Counted from the first letter of the stretch, positions 16,246 through 26,118 are shown. The stretch: DNA of 64,000 nucleotides from AP-15 sp036008325 (GCA_036008325.1 DASYNW010000088.1:11449-75448), one strand, 5' to 3'. Notes: generated from the letters alone by a model not told the origin. Translations and numbers: made by a program.

Positions 16246-19200
16246 ATGCCCCTCGCAGATTTCGTTCATTTGCACGTTCACACCGCCTATTCGCTGTCGG
16301 CCGGGGCGATCCCGGTCAAGGAAGTGGCACGCCTGTGCCGGGACGAGCGGATGCCGGCGGTTGCGATTACCGATACCGGAAACCTGTTTGGCGCGCTTGA
16401 ATTCGCCACCGCCTGCGCCGCGGCTGGCGTACAGCCGATCGTCGGCTGTGAGCTGGTGCTCGTCTTCGGCGACAAGACGCCCGGTCGGAACGGATCGCCG
16501 GGGCGCCTGGCCGAACCGGAGCGGATCGTGCTCCTAGTGCAGAGCGAGGTCGGGTATCGCAACCTTTTGGCGCTGGTCAGCCGCTCCTATCTCACCGGCG
16601 ACGGGACAGCGGAGCCGGCGGTCGGCATCGCCGATCTCGCGGCGGCGAGCGCCGGGCTAGTCTGTCTAACCGGCGGACCCAAGGGGCCGGTCGGGCGACA
16701 GCTCGCCGATGGCCAGGCCGAGGCCGCCGAGACGATCCTCATCGAGCTGATCGCGGCCTTTCCAGGGCGCCTTTACATCGAGCTGATGCGCCACGACGAG
16801 GCGGCAGAGGCGCGCAGCGAGCCGGGCCTCGTCGACCTAGCCTATCGCCATGACCTGCCGCTTGTCGCAACCAACGACGCCTATTTTCCCGACCACGGCT
16901 TCTACCAGGCTCACGATGCGCTCCTATGCATCGCGCAGGGTACGGTGGTCGCCGATAACGAACGCAGGCGGCTGACCCCGCTCCATCATTTTCGGTCGGC
17001 GGCGGAGATGCGCGAGCTGTTCGCCGATCTGCCCGAGGCTTGCGACAACACCCTCGTCATCGCCCGGCGCTGCGCCTTTCTGCCGCAGCCGCGCCAGCCG
17101 ATCCTCCCCGCCTTTCCGACCGCAGAGGGCGAGAGCGAGGAAAGCGCGCTGCGGCGGGCCGCGGTGGCCGGGCTCGAAGTGCGGCTGGCCCGCCGCGATC
17201 TGAGCGACGGCCAAGTGCGGTCCTATCGCGAGCGGCTCGAATTCGAGCTCGGCACGATCATCGCCATGGGTTTCGCCGGCTACTTTCTGATCGTCGCCGA
17301 CTTTATCCAATGGGCCAAGCGAGCTGGGATCCCGGTCGGACCCGGTCGGGGGTCCGGGGCCGGTTCGGTGGTCGCCTGGTCCTTGACCATCACCGATCTC
17401 GATCCGCTGCGCTTCGGCCTGTTGTTCGAACGGTTTCTCAATCCGGAACGGGTGTCGATGCCTGATTTCGACGTCGATTTCTGCCAGGACCGGCGCGACG
17501 AGGTGATCCGCTACGTCCAGCAGAAATACGGCGCTGACCGGGTCGCCCAAATCATCACCTTTGGCAAGTTGCAGGCGCGCGCGGTGCTGCGCGATGTCGG
17601 CCGGGTGCTGGCGATGCCCTATGGCCAGGTCGACCGGCTGTGCAAGCTGGTGCCCAACAACCCGGCCCACCCGGTCACCCTGGAAAAAGCGATCGCCGGC
17701 GAGCCGGTGCTGCAGCAGCTGCGCGACGGCGACGAGACCGTGGCCCGGCTGATCGAGATCGCGCTGAAGCTCGAAGGCCTCTACCGCCACGCCTCGACCC
17801 ATGCTGCGGGGGTGGTGATCGGCGACCGGCCCCTGGCCGAATTGGTGCCCCTCTATCGCGACGCGCGCTCAAACATGCCGGTGACCCAATTCAGCATGAA
17901 ATGGGTCGAACTGGCCGGGCTGGTTAAATTCGACTTTCTCGGGCTCAAGACGCTCGATGTGCTGCAGCAGGCGGTTGCACTGCTTGAGGCGCGGGGCGTC
18001 GAGATCGACCTGGCGAATTTGCCGCTGGACGATGCCAAGACCTACGCGCTGATCGCCCGGGGGGATACGACCGGCGTATTCCAGCTGGAAAGTTCGGGCA
18101 TGCGCGACAGTCTGCGCAAGCTGAGGCCCAACCGCTTCGAGGACATCATTGCAATGAATGCGCTCTACCGGCCGGGTCCGATGGACAGCATTCCGAAATA
18201 CATCAAATGCAAAAACGGCGAGGAACCGATTTATTATCCGCACCCGCTGCTGGAGCCGATCTTAAAGGATACCTTCGGCGTCTTCACCTATCAGGAGCAG
18301 GTGATGCAGGCCGCGCAGATCATGGCCGGCTACAGTCTTGGCAGCGCCGATCTGCTGCGCCGCGCGATGGGCAAGAAGAACGCGTCCGAAATGGCGGCTC
18401 AGCGCGGGAATTTTGTCGCCGGCGCGGCGAAAAACGGCGTCGACGACCAGCAGGCGAACCTTGTGTTCGATCTGATGGAAAAGTTTTCCGGGTATGGATT
18501 CAATAAATCCCATTCGGCGCCATATGCGCTGATCGCCTATCAGACTGCCTATCTGAAGGCGAACCATCCGGTCGAGTTTATCGCCGCATCGATGACCCTC
18601 GACATGGGCAACACCGACAAGCTCAACCAGTTTCGGCAGGAGGCCGATCGGCTGGCGATCTCCCTCTTGCCGCCTGACATCAATAACTCCGGCGTCGCCT
18701 TTTCGGTCGAGACCGATCCGAAGACCGGCAAGCCCGCGATCCGCTATGCGCTGGCCGCGGTCAAGGGGGTCGGCGGGCAGGCGATGGCCGAACTGGTGCG
18801 CGAGCGCGAGCAGAACGGCAGGTTCAGGGACCTGTTCGATCTGGCGCGGCGGCTCGACGCCAAGAGCTTCAACCGCGGCCAGTTCGAGAGTTTGGCCAAG
18901 GCCGGGGCCTTCGACATCCTGAACCCAAACCGCGCGCAGAGTTTTGCCGCGGCGGATTTGCTGCTGCGTCAGGCGAGCCGCACCGCCGCCGAGCGGCAGG
19001 ATGGTCAAGGTAGTCTGTTCGGTATCGGTCTCAGCGACCGGCCATCCTTGCCGCTGATCGATGATTGGCCCGCGGTCGACCGGTTGCAGCACGAATTCGC
19101 GGCGATCGGTTTTTACCTGTCGAGCCACCCGCTCAGCGCCTATGGCAAAAGCCTCGAACGGGCCGGCATCCTGCGTTCGGCCGATTTGCCGGCGGCCTTG

Positions 19201-19695
19201 GCGGCGAACACGACGACCCGGTTCCGTCTGGCCGGCATCGTCATCGGCCGCAAGGAAAGAACCTCGGCGCGCGGCAACCGGTTTGCCTTTGTCCAGATGT
19301 CGGACCCGAGCGGGGTCTTCGAGGTCACCCTGTTCGCCGAGATGCTGCGAGAAGCACGGGCGCTGTTCGATGCCGGCCAGCCGCTCGCGGTCACGGTCGA
19401 TGTGCGCAGCGAGGAGGACAGCCTGCGGCTGACCGCGCAAAAGATCGAGCCGCTCGACGACATCGTCGCTCATACCGCAGCCGGGCTGCGGGTGTTTCTT
19501 GGCGAAGCCCGCGCCCTCGCCACGCTGAAGAACCTAATCTCCTGCGAGGCAGGTGGCCGCGGCCGCGTCTCGGTCGTGCTCGACCTGCCCGAGCGCGAAG
19601 TCGAAATCGCGATCCCCGGCGGCTTCCGGGTCGATCCAAAAGTCCGCGCCGCGGTCAAATCTTTGCCCGGGATCGTCGACGTTTACGATATCTGA
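16246..19695 (+). CDS. dnaE: DNA polymerase III subunit alpha
   Basis: 1149-residue replicative polymerase. The N-terminal PHP domain begins FVHLHVHTAYSLSAGA, the usual DnaE version of this motif. The palm has GPGRGSGAGSVVAW and MPDFDVDFCQDRRDEV with the catalytic aspartates. The beta-binding and tandem helix-hairpin-helix regions follow, and the OB domain lies near residues ~1000-1080 (RFRLAGIVIGRKERTSARG). Length matches DnaE1, and the DnaE2/ImuC type would be shorter. The gene stands alone with the amidase 31 bases downstream. Confidence 0.96.
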   Translation: MPLADFVHLHVHTAYSLSAGAIPVKEVARLCRDERMPAVAITDTGNLFGALEFATACAAAGVQPIVGCELVLVFGDKTPGRNGSPGRLAEPERIVLLVQSEVGYRNLLALVSRSYLTGDGTAEPAVGIADLAAASAGLVCLTGGPKGPVGRQLADGQAEAAETILIELIAAFPGRLYIELMRHDEAAEARSEPGLVDLAYRHDLPLVATNDAYFPDHGFYQAHDALLCIAQGTVVADNERRRLTPLHHFRSAAEMRELFADLPEACDNTLVIARRCAFLPQPRQPILPAFPTAEGESEESALRRAAVAGLEVRLARRDLSDGQVRSYRERLEFELGTIIAMGFAGYFLIVADFIQWAKRAGIPVGPGRGSGAGSVVAWSLTITDLDPLRFGLLFERFLNPERVSMPDFDVDFCQDRRDEVIRYVQQKYGADRVAQIITFGKLQARAVLRDVGRVLAMPYGQVDRLCKLVPNNPAHPVTLEKAIAGEPVLQQLRDGDETVARLIEIALKLEGLYRHASTHAAGVVIGDRPLAELVPLYRDARSNMPVTQFSMKWVELAGLVKFDFLGLKTLDVLQQAVALLEARGVEIDLANLPLDDAKTYALIARGDTTGVFQLESSGMRDSLRKLRPNRFEDIIAMNALYRPGPMDSIPKYIKCKNGEEPIYYPHPLLEPILKDTFGVFTYQEQVMQAAQIMAGYSLGSADLLRRAMGKKNASEMAAQRGNFVAGAAKNGVDDQQANLVFDLMEKFSGYGFNKSHSAPYALIAYQTAYLKANHPVEFIAASMTLDMGNTDKLNQFRQEADRLAISLLPPDINNSGVAFSVETDPKTGKPAIRYALAAVKGVGGQAMAELVREREQNGRFRDLFDLARRLDAKSFNRGQFESLAKAGAFDILNPNRAQSFAAADLLLRQASRTAAERQDGQGSLFGIGLSDRPSLPLIDDWPAVDRLQHEFAAIGFYLSSHPLSAYGKSLERAGILRSADLPAALAANTTTRFRLAGIVIGRKERTSARGNRFAFVQMSDPSGVFEVTLFAEMLREARALFDAGQPLAVTVDVRSEEDSLRLTAQKIEPLDDIVAHTAAGLRVFLGEARALATLKNLISCEAGGRGRVSVVLDLPEREVEIAIPGGFRVDPKVRAAVKSLPGIVDVYDI

Positions 19696-19726
19696 GTTGC
19701 AAATTGCCGGGTCTGGCCACCGCTAG

Positions 19727-20443
19727 ATGACCCTGTTCGCGATCCGCGACCGGCCCTCGCCCAACCACGAGCATCGCGGCGCACGGCCGCGCATCGACAT
19801 GCTGGTGCTGCATTACACCGGGATGCGGAGCGCCGCGATGGCGCTCGACCGGCTGTGCGACCCGGCGGCGCGGGTCAGCGCCCATTACCTGGTCGATGAA
19901 GACGGCACGGTGTGGCGGCTGGTGCCCGAAATGCGCCGCGCGTTTCACGCCGGATTGTCGTGCTGGCAGGACGAGCGTGACCTCAATTTCGTGTCGATCG
20001 GGATCGAGATCGTCAATCCTGGCCATCAATGGGGCTACCGCCCGTTTCCCGACGCGCAGATGGCGGCGGTCGGATGGCTGTGCCGCGACATGTTGTCTCG
20101 ACATCCCATTCCGCTAGATCGCGTTGTCGGTCATTCCGACATCGCGCCGGAACGCAAGACCGACCCCGGCGAACTTTTCGATTGGCCCCGTCTTGCCCGC
20201 GGCGGCGTCGGGATCTGGCCAGCGCCGGGTCGGCGGGAAGCGGATGCCCCAGTCGACCGGGCGCAAGCCGCAGCCGATCTGGCTGCAATCGGATATTGTG
20301 TAAGGGTCGGCAACGAGGCAGCGGCCATCGTCGCCTTCCAGCGGCGTTTCCGCCCAGCCCGCGTCGACGGCATTATCGACGCAGAGACTGCGTTGCGCCT
20401 TGGCGAAGTGCGGACAGCCTTTACCCGCTCGCGCGCGGCATAG
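19727..20443 (+). CDS. N-acetylmuramoyl-L-alanine amidase (AmpD-like)
   Basis: 238-residue amidase_2 enzyme cleaving the amide between muramic acid and the peptide. Zinc ligands are visible in LVLHYTGM (His), RVSAHYLVDEDG and VVGHSDIAPERKTDPGELF (His and the acidic Lys-Thr-Asp loop), plus AFHAGLSCW. A peptidoglycan-binding-like C-terminal domain (about residues 175-232, ADLAAIGYCV ... VVAFQRRFRPARVDGIIDAETAL type) follows. There is no signal peptide, so a cytoplasmic wall-recycling role like AmpD is more likely than secretion. It ends directly before a C7G10 tract. Confidence 0.88.
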   Translation: MTLFAIRDRPSPNHEHRGARPRIDMLVLHYTGMRSAAMALDRLCDPAARVSAHYLVDEDGTVWRLVPEMRRAFHAGLSCWQDERDLNFVSIGIEIVNPGHQWGYRPFPDAQMAAVGWLCRDMLSRHPIPLDRVVGHSDIAPERKTDPGELFDWPRLARGGVGIWPAPGRREADAPVDRAQAAADLAAIGYCVRVGNEAAAIVAFQRRFRPARVDGIIDAETALRLGEVRTAFTRSRAA

Positions 20444-20460
20444 CCCCCCCGGGGGGGGGG
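20444..20460. terminator. C7G10 homopolymer palindrome between convergent genes
   Basis: Seven C followed at once by ten G, beginning one base after the amidase TAG and ending three bases before the stop of the convergent SnoaL-like gene. It could fold into a tight GC hairpin or a G-quadruplex-prone tract acting on both transcripts. Its exact length is uncertain, because such runs vary by slippage and are error-prone in sequencing. Confidence 0.4.
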
Positions 20461-20463
20461 CGT

Positions 20464-20862
20464 TTAATTGAGCCGTGATGGCCGGCGGCGTTCCGCTTGG
20501 CGCCGAACGATCTGGCCGGCGTGGTGATGGGCGATCCGCCACGCCCCGTCTTCGCGGACGAACAGGTTGCTGGCAGCGAGGGTGCCGCCGTCGAGCTCCT
20601 CCTCGCACAGCACCAGGGCGGTATCGCCGTAGAGCATGACGCGCTCGTCAAAGCAGGAAATGCGCGGCGCGTCGGGGTTTGACAGGATCCCGCTCCAGCT
20701 CGAGACGATGGCCTCGCGGTCGGTCAGCGCCGTCCATCCCGGATGCAGGCAGCCGACCGCCGCGCGCTTTGCCCATAGTGCGTCCATAGCGGCGGCATCG
20801 CGCGTGGCGAACGCGCGATAGAATTCGAGATTGGCGGCCAGTACCGCATCGTGATCACTCAT
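20464..20862 (-). CDS. SnoaL-like / NTF2-fold protein
   Basis: 132 residues of the DUF4440/SnoaL_3 type. The start MSDHDAVLAANLEFYRAFAT is typical, with AAMDALWA, the LHPGWTALTDREAIVSSW segment and FVREDGAWRIAHHHAG at the end. These small cone-shaped proteins are often isomerases, hydrolases or ligand binders, and the real substrate is unknown. ATG at 20862 is chosen over a longer upstream frame because the family starts here. It is convergent with the amidase gene. Confidence 0.82.
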   Translation of the reverse strand: MSDHDAVLAANLEFYRAFATRDAAAMDALWAKRAAVGCLHPGWTALTDREAIVSSWSGILSNPDAPRISCFDERVMLYGDTALVLCEEELDGGTLAASNLFVREDGAWRIAHHHAGQIVRRQAERRRPSRLN

Positions 20863-21243
20863 CGCAGATCCTGTGAGCTGTTGGACAGGGCCCGCGCCAC
20901 GATAGCGCCGCACCACCACCCATGCTACGAGATCCGCCAACAGCGACTCGGCAGGTGGCGCTGGATGCGGCATGTGATCGCCTAAAAAACAGGCCAAAAC
21001 CAGATGCGGTGTAACGTCTCTGAGGTGCGACGCGGATTTTCGCCCGAACGCCGCAACCAGCCCAGCGGCTGCATTTACCGGGATTGTCTGTCCCATTCAT
21101 CGTCGGTCATCGCGACCGGACATCCCGCGACGAAGCCTCGCGGCCAGAGCGCGCGAGCGCCGGTTTTCGCCCCGCTTGGCCTCGATCTTGCTCCGCTGCG
21201 CGGAGGCATTGTGTGAGCCTCCACGTAGACAGGGAAGCGCCTT
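20863..21243. other. Divergent intergenic region upstream of urtA
   Basis: 381 bases between the SnoaL-like gene and urtA, holding the promoter of the urea transporter operon. I looked for a sigma-54 -24/-12 pair with GG-N10-GC spacing, as would fit nitrogen control, and found no good match. No coding sequence is supported. Confidence 0.4.
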
Positions 21244-22593
21244 ATGTCATCCAACGGCTTCACGATCGATCGTCGCCAGCTCGGGGTGCTCGGCGCTAGC
21301 CTGGCGGTCGCCGCTTCCGGCCTCGGCGCGATCGCCGGCCCGGCGCCACAGGCGAAAGCGGCGCCTGCCGCGCCCGAGAGCGGCCCGATCAAGGTCGGCA
21401 TTCTGCACTCGCTGTCCGGCACCATGGCGATCAGCGAGGCGCCGCTCAAAGACGTGATGATGATGCTGATCGCCGAGCAGAACAAAAAGGGCGGCGTGAT
21501 GGGGCGAACGATCCAGCCCGTGGTGGTCGATCCTGCCTCCAACTGGCCGCTCTTCGCCGAGAAGGCCCGGCAATTGCTGGCGTCCGACAAGGTGGCCGCG
21601 GTGTTCGGCTGCTGGACCTCGGTTTCGCGCAAATCGGTGCTGCCGGTCTTCGAACAGTTGAACGGAATCCTGTTGTACCCCGTGCAATACGAGGGGCAGG
21701 AGTGCAGCCGCAACGTGTTTTACACGGGGGCGGCGCCGAACCAGCAGGCGATCCCGGCGGTCGATTACCTGATGAACCAGGTCGGGGTGAAGCGCTGGGT
21801 GCTGGCCGGCACCGACTATGTCTATCCGCGCACCACCAACAAGATCCTCGAGGCTTACCTCAAGGCGAAGGGCGTCGGCGAGCCCGACATCATGATCAAC
21901 TATACCCCGTTCGGCTATTCCGACTGGCAGGCGATTGTCGCCAAGATCAAGGGTTTCGGATCCGCCGGCAAGAAAACCGCGGTGGTCTCGACGATCAACG
22001 GCGACGCCAACGTCCCCTTCTACAAGGAACTCGGGAACCAGGGCATCAAGGCGACCGACATCCCGGTGGTGGCTTTCAGCGTCGGCGAACAGGAACTCGC
22101 CGGCATCGATACCAAGCCGTTGGTTGGCCATCTGGCGGCATGGAACTATTTCGAAAGCGTCGACACCCCGGCGAACAAGGACGTCGTTGCCGCCTTCAAA
22201 AAGTTCGTGAACAACGACAAGCGCGTGTTCAACGACCCGATGGAAGCGCATTACATCGGCTTCAACATGTGGGTCAAAGCGGTAGAAAAAGCCGGCACCA
22301 CCGATCACGATGCGGTGATCGAGGCGATGATCGGCGTCGCCCACCCAAACCTCACTGGCGATTACGCCACGATGATGCCCAACCATCACCTGACCAAGCC
22401 GGTGTTGATCGGCGAGGTCCAGGGCGATGGCATGTTCAACGTGGTGTGGCAGACGCCTGGCCTGGTGGTCGCCCAGCCTTGGTCGCCCTATCTGCCGGAA
22501 AGCAAGAATCTGATCGGCGATTGGCTGCCGCCGATGTCTTGCGGCAGCTATGACGTCGTCGCCGGCAAATGCCTCGGTAAGGGCAAGGCCTGA
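21244..22593 (+). CDS. urtA: Urea ABC transporter, substrate-binding protein
   Basis: 449-residue periplasmic protein. The N-terminus has a twin-arginine-like signal (IDRRQLGVLGASLAV), so export by Tat is possible. The mature part begins IKVGILHSLSGTMAISE and contains FGCWTSVSRKSVLPVFE and LLYPVQYEGQECSRNVFYTGAAPNQQ, which are specific to UrtA. It ends with NHHLTKPVLIGEVQ and the Cys-containing tail. First gene of urtABCDE. Confidence 0.96.
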   Translation: MSSNGFTIDRRQLGVLGASLAVAASGLGAIAGPAPQAKAAPAAPESGPIKVGILHSLSGTMAISEAPLKDVMMMLIAEQNKKGGVMGRTIQPVVVDPASNWPLFAEKARQLLASDKVAAVFGCWTSVSRKSVLPVFEQLNGILLYPVQYEGQECSRNVFYTGAAPNQQAIPAVDYLMNQVGVKRWVLAGTDYVYPRTTNKILEAYLKAKGVGEPDIMINYTPFGYSDWQAIVAKIKGFGSAGKKTAVVSTINGDANVPFYKELGNQGIKATDIPVVAFSVGEQELAGIDTKPLVGHLAAWNYFESVDTPANKDVVAAFKKFVNNDKRVFNDPMEAHYIGFNMWVKAVEKAGTTDHDAVIEAMIGVAHPNLTGDYATMMPNHHLTKPVLIGEVQGDGMFNVVWQTPGLVVAQPWSPYLPESKNLIGDWLPPMSCGSYDVVAGKCLGKGKA

Positions 22594-22598
22594 TCGGC

Positions 22599-24236
22599 AT
22601 GCCCGGCGGCGGCAAAGGCTGGCGCCGCTGGCGGCTGCCGCTGCGTGCAGTGATGCTTGGCGCGGTGCTATCGCTGATGCTGGCGATGTCTGGACCCGCC
22701 CGCGCCGGTAGCGATCCGTTCTCGGACATGGCCAGCACAAATTTCGATATGGTAGCGCGCGGCGTTTCGGCGCTGGCCGTTTCCGGTAGCCCCCGCGCCG
22801 CCCCGGTCATCGACGCGTTGCGCGACAGCCGATTGTTTGCCTGGCGTTGGCCGCGGCCGGACTCGCCTCTTTATATCCGCACTGCCAAGGGGTTTGTCGA
22901 TGCGCGCACCGGCGCGCCGGTTGCGGCCCCACCGCCGGTAAATGTGCGTTTGGTGATCGTCAACGATTCGGTGCGCTCCGCCATCGCGGCCGCCGAGGGC
23001 GCACTTGACCTGACCTCGCCAAAGAAGAAAGTGCGCCTCGATGCGGCGGAGGAACTCTATCAGTCGGCCGAGGCTGGCGCATTGCCGTTGATCGAACAGG
23101 CATTGGCCCGGGAACGCGACCCTGCCGTCGCCGGCATGCTGCGCGAGGCGCATGCCGCGGCGCTGCTGAAATCAAGCAGCGGCAGCGTCTCGGCGCGACT
23201 CGCTGCGGTGCATCAGGTGGCGGCGCGGGCGGACCTTTCGACGCGCAGCCTGCTGGAGTCATTGCAGGGGCAGCCGCCTCCTGTCGCGGCGGCGATTCAA
23301 GAGGCAATCCGCGAAATCGACCGGCGTCTGCAGCTCTGGGGCGTCCTCGAAAACGTCTATTACGGCATCAGCCTCGGCGCCGTCTTGTTGCTGGCGGCCG
23401 CGGGGCTGGCCATCACCTTCGGAGTGATGGGCGTCATCAACATGGCGCATGGCGAGATGGTGATGATCGGTGCCTACACCACCTTCGTCGTGCAGCAGCT
23501 GATCGCCGCCTCGGCCCCGGCGCTGACCGATCTCGGCCTGCTGTTTGCGGTGCCGGCAGCGTTTTTGGTGGCGGGCATGCTGGGCGTGGTGATCGAACGA
23601 ACCTTGATCCGTTTTCTGTACGGCCGACCGCTGGAGACCTTGCTCGCCACCTGGGGCCTCAGCCTGATCCTGCAGCAGGCGGTGCGCAGCATCTTCGGTC
23701 CGACCAACCAGGACGTATCGTCGCCGCCATGGATGAGCGGCGCGGTGAGCTTGGGCGGCCTAACCCTGACGGTGAACCGGCTGTGGATCATCGTGTTCGC
23801 GGCGCTGGTGCTCGGCGCTTTGATGGGCGTGCTGCGCTGGGGCGGGCTCGGGCGCAGCATCCGCGCGGTGATGCAGAACCGGCGCATGGCGGCGGTGATG
23901 GGCATCCGCACCCCACTGATCGACGCGCTTACCTTCGGTCTCGGCTCAGGCATCGCCGGCATCGCCGGGGTGGCGCTGAGCCAGATCGACAATGTCAGCC
24001 CCAATCTCGGTCAGAACTACATCATCGACAGCTTCATGGTGGTGGTGCTCGGCGGCGTCGGCAATTTGTGGGGCACGGTATTCGGCGCCATGAGCTTAGG
24101 GGTGGTCGATAAGCTGGTCGAACCCTTTGCCGGCGCGGTGCTGGGCAAGATCCTGGTGCTCGTGCTGCTGATCCTGTTCATCCAGCGTCGGCCGCGCGGG
24201 CTCTTCCCACTCAAGGGACGAGTGGTCGAAGCATGA
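22599..24236 (+). CDS. urtB: Urea ABC transporter, permease UrtB
   Basis: 545 residues: a signal peptide, a ~210-residue periplasmic alpha-helical extension (residues ~35-240, HEAT-like, with DPAVAGMLREAHAAALL), then a LivH-type permease of seven to eight membrane helices beginning YYGISLGAVLLLAAAGLAITFG. Conserved LivH loops include GVMGVINMAHGEM and YIIDSFMVVVLGGVGNLWGT. The long N-terminal extension is usual for proteobacterial UrtB and separates it from plain LivH. It starts five bases after urtA and overlaps urtC by four. Confidence 0.95.
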   Translation: MPGGGKGWRRWRLPLRAVMLGAVLSLMLAMSGPARAGSDPFSDMASTNFDMVARGVSALAVSGSPRAAPVIDALRDSRLFAWRWPRPDSPLYIRTAKGFVDARTGAPVAAPPPVNVRLVIVNDSVRSAIAAAEGALDLTSPKKKVRLDAAEELYQSAEAGALPLIEQALARERDPAVAGMLREAHAAALLKSSSGSVSARLAAVHQVAARADLSTRSLLESLQGQPPPVAAAIQEAIREIDRRLQLWGVLENVYYGISLGAVLLLAAAGLAITFGVMGVINMAHGEMVMIGAYTTFVVQQLIAASAPALTDLGLLFAVPAAFLVAGMLGVVIERTLIRFLYGRPLETLLATWGLSLILQQAVRSIFGPTNQDVSSPPWMSGAVSLGGLTLTVNRLWIIVFAALVLGALMGVLRWGGLGRSIRAVMQNRRMAAVMGIRTPLIDALTFGLGSGIAGIAGVALSQIDNVSPNLGQNYIIDSFMVVVLGGVGNLWGTVFGAMSLGVVDKLVEPFAGAVLGKILVLVLLILFIQRRPRGLFPLKGRVVEA

Positions 24237-25375
24237 TCTACCCGGACCGTGCCACCACCGTCACACTCGGCTGCGTCCTCGGCGGCGCCGCGATATTGGC
24301 GGTCTTGAACCAGCTGACCCCGGCGGCCAGCGCGGTACATGTCCCGGGTTTTGCCGTTTCGCTGGTCGGCAAGTATCTCTGTTACGCCATCCTGGCTCTC
24401 GCCATCGATTTGGTATGGGGCTATGCGGGCATCCTGACGCTCGGCCACGCTGCATTTTTCGCTCTGGGCGGTTACGCGATGGGTATGTACCTGATGCGCG
24501 AGATTGGCGCGCGCGGCGTCTACGGCAACCCGACCCTGCCCGACTTCATGGTGTTTCTCGGCTGGAAGCATCTACCCTGGTACTGGCACGGATTCAGCCA
24601 TTTCGGCTTTGCCCTGACGATGGTGGTCCTGGTTCCCGGCGTTTTGGCTGCGGTGTTCGGCTGGTTCGCTTTTCGCTCGCGGGTTAGCGGGGTTTACTTG
24701 TCGATCATCACCCAGGCGCTGACTTATGCGCTGATGCTGGCGTTCTTCCGCAACGAGATGGGGTTCGGCGGCAATAACGGAATGACCGATTTCAAGGACA
24801 TTCTGGGCGTGCCGCTCGGCCGGGACAGCGCGTCGGTCGGGCTGATGCTGGTCACCGCAGTGGTTCTCTCGGCCGCGTTCCTGCTGGCGCGCGCCATCAC
24901 CGGTTCGCGCTTTGGCAAGGTGCTGGTGGCGGTTCGCGACGCGGAGGCGCGCACCCGCTTTCTCGGCTATCGCCCCGAATCCTACAAACTGACGGTTTGG
25001 GTGATCTCGGCGATGCTCGCCGGGCTCGGCGGCGCGCTCTACGTGCCACAGGTCGGGATCATCAACCCATCGGAATTCGCCCCCGCGAATTCGATCGAAG
25101 CAGTGATCTGGGTGGCGGTCGGAGGGCGCGGCACCCTCGCCGGCGCGATCCTGGGCGCGGTCCTGGTTAACCTGGGGAAAACCTGGCTGACCAGCGCGTT
25201 ACCCGAAATTTGGCTGTTTGCGATGGGCGGGCTGTTCATCCTTGTCACTGTGTTCCTGCCGCGCGGCATTCTCGGTCTATTCGCTGCCCGCCGCTCGAGC
25301 ACCGCACCCGAACGCGAGTCTGCGGCTGCAGAGTCGGCCGCCGCCGAGACAGTAGTGCGAGAGGTCACCGGGTGA
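24233..25375 (+). CDS. urtC: Urea ABC transporter, permease UrtC
   Basis: 380-residue LivM-type permease. The conserved DLVWGYAGILTLGHAAFFALGG loop is near residue 60, SGVYLSIITQALTYA precedes the FGGNNGMTDFKDILG loop specific for UrtC, and AVGGRGTLAGAILGA is near the C-terminus. ATG at 24233 overlaps the urtB stop (ATGA), and its own stop overlaps the urtD start, so translation is coupled through the operon. The C-terminal 30 residues are Ala/Glu-rich and unconserved. Confidence 0.95.
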   Translation: MIYPDRATTVTLGCVLGGAAILAVLNQLTPAASAVHVPGFAVSLVGKYLCYAILALAIDLVWGYAGILTLGHAAFFALGGYAMGMYLMREIGARGVYGNPTLPDFMVFLGWKHLPWYWHGFSHFGFALTMVVLVPGVLAAVFGWFAFRSRVSGVYLSIITQALTYALMLAFFRNEMGFGGNNGMTDFKDILGVPLGRDSASVGLMLVTAVVLSAAFLLARAITGSRFGKVLVAVRDAEARTRFLGYRPESYKLTVWVISAMLAGLGGALYVPQVGIINPSEFAPANSIEAVIWVAVGGRGTLAGAILGAVLVNLGKTWLTSALPEIWLFAMGGLFILVTVFLPRGILGLFAARRSSTAPERESAAAESAAAETVVREVTG

Positions 25376-26115
25376 GCCAGCCGACGCTTCTCTATCTCGA
25401 CGGCATCACCGTTTCCTTTGACGGCTTCAAGGCGCTCAAGGGGCTTTCCTTGGTGCTGGAGGAAGGCGAGATGCGGGCGGTGATCGGCCCCAACGGAGCC
25501 GGCAAGACGACGATGATGGACGTGATCACCGGCAAGACCAAACCTGATTCCGGACGCGCCGTGTTTGGTGTCGACACCGACCTCACCCGGCTCGACGAGC
25601 CGGCGATCGCCCGGCTCGGCATCGGCCGCAAATTCCAGCAACCTACCGTATTCGAGCCGTTGTCGGTGAGGGACAATCTGCTGTTGGCGCTGGCCGGCGA
25701 TCGCAGCCCCCGCTTCGCGCTGGCGGCGCGCGAGACGCCGGTCGAGCGCGGCCGCATCGAGGAGATCTTGCTGACGATCCGCCTGGCCCCGGAGCGCTAT
25801 CGTCGCGCCGGCGAACTCTCGCATGGCCAGAAGCAATGGCTCGAGATCGGCATGCTCCTGGCCCAGGAGCCCAAATTGCTGCTGGTGGACGAGCCGGCGG
25901 CCGGCATGACAGACGCGGAGACCGCGGACACGGCCGAGCTGCTGCGCGAGATCAACCGCAGCCGCAGCCTGGTCGTGGTCGAGCACGACATGGCCTTTGT
26001 GCGCAGCCTGGCGGCGCGAGTGACGGTGTTGCACGAGGGTGCGGTGCTGGCCGAAGGCTCGATCGACCATGTCCAGAACGACCCGCGCGTGATCGAAGTC
26101 TACCTCGGCCGCTGA
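25372..26115 (+). CDS. urtD: Urea ABC transporter, ATP-binding protein UrtD
   Basis: 247-residue LivG-type ATPase. Walker A is GPNGAGKTTMMD, the Q-loop region contains GIGRKFQQPTVFEPLSV, the signature is LSHGQKQWLEIGM (the usual LSGGQ altered to LSHGQ, normal for UrtD), and Walker B is LLLVDEPAAGMTD. GTG at 25372 overlaps the urtC stop. It pairs with UrtE as the two ATPase subunits. Confidence 0.95.
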   Translation: MSQPTLLYLDGITVSFDGFKALKGLSLVLEEGEMRAVIGPNGAGKTTMMDVITGKTKPDSGRAVFGVDTDLTRLDEPAIARLGIGRKFQQPTVFEPLSVRDNLLLALAGDRSPRFALAARETPVERGRIEEILLTIRLAPERYRRAGELSHGQKQWLEIGMLLAQEPKLLLVDEPAAGMTDAETADTAELLREINRSRSLVVVEHDMAFVRSLAARVTVLHEGAVLAEGSIDHVQNDPRVIEVYLGR

Positions 26116-26118
26116 GTC

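Noticed and set aside
20900..21000. Possible sigma-54 promoter before urtA (TGGCGCTGGATGCGG)
   Set aside because: The spacing between GG and GC is 8, not 10, so it does not fit the -24/-12 consensus.
20863..21096. N-terminal extension of the SnoaL-like gene
   Set aside because: The open frame continues upstream, but the family starts at MSDHDAVLAAN and the extension has no conserved character.
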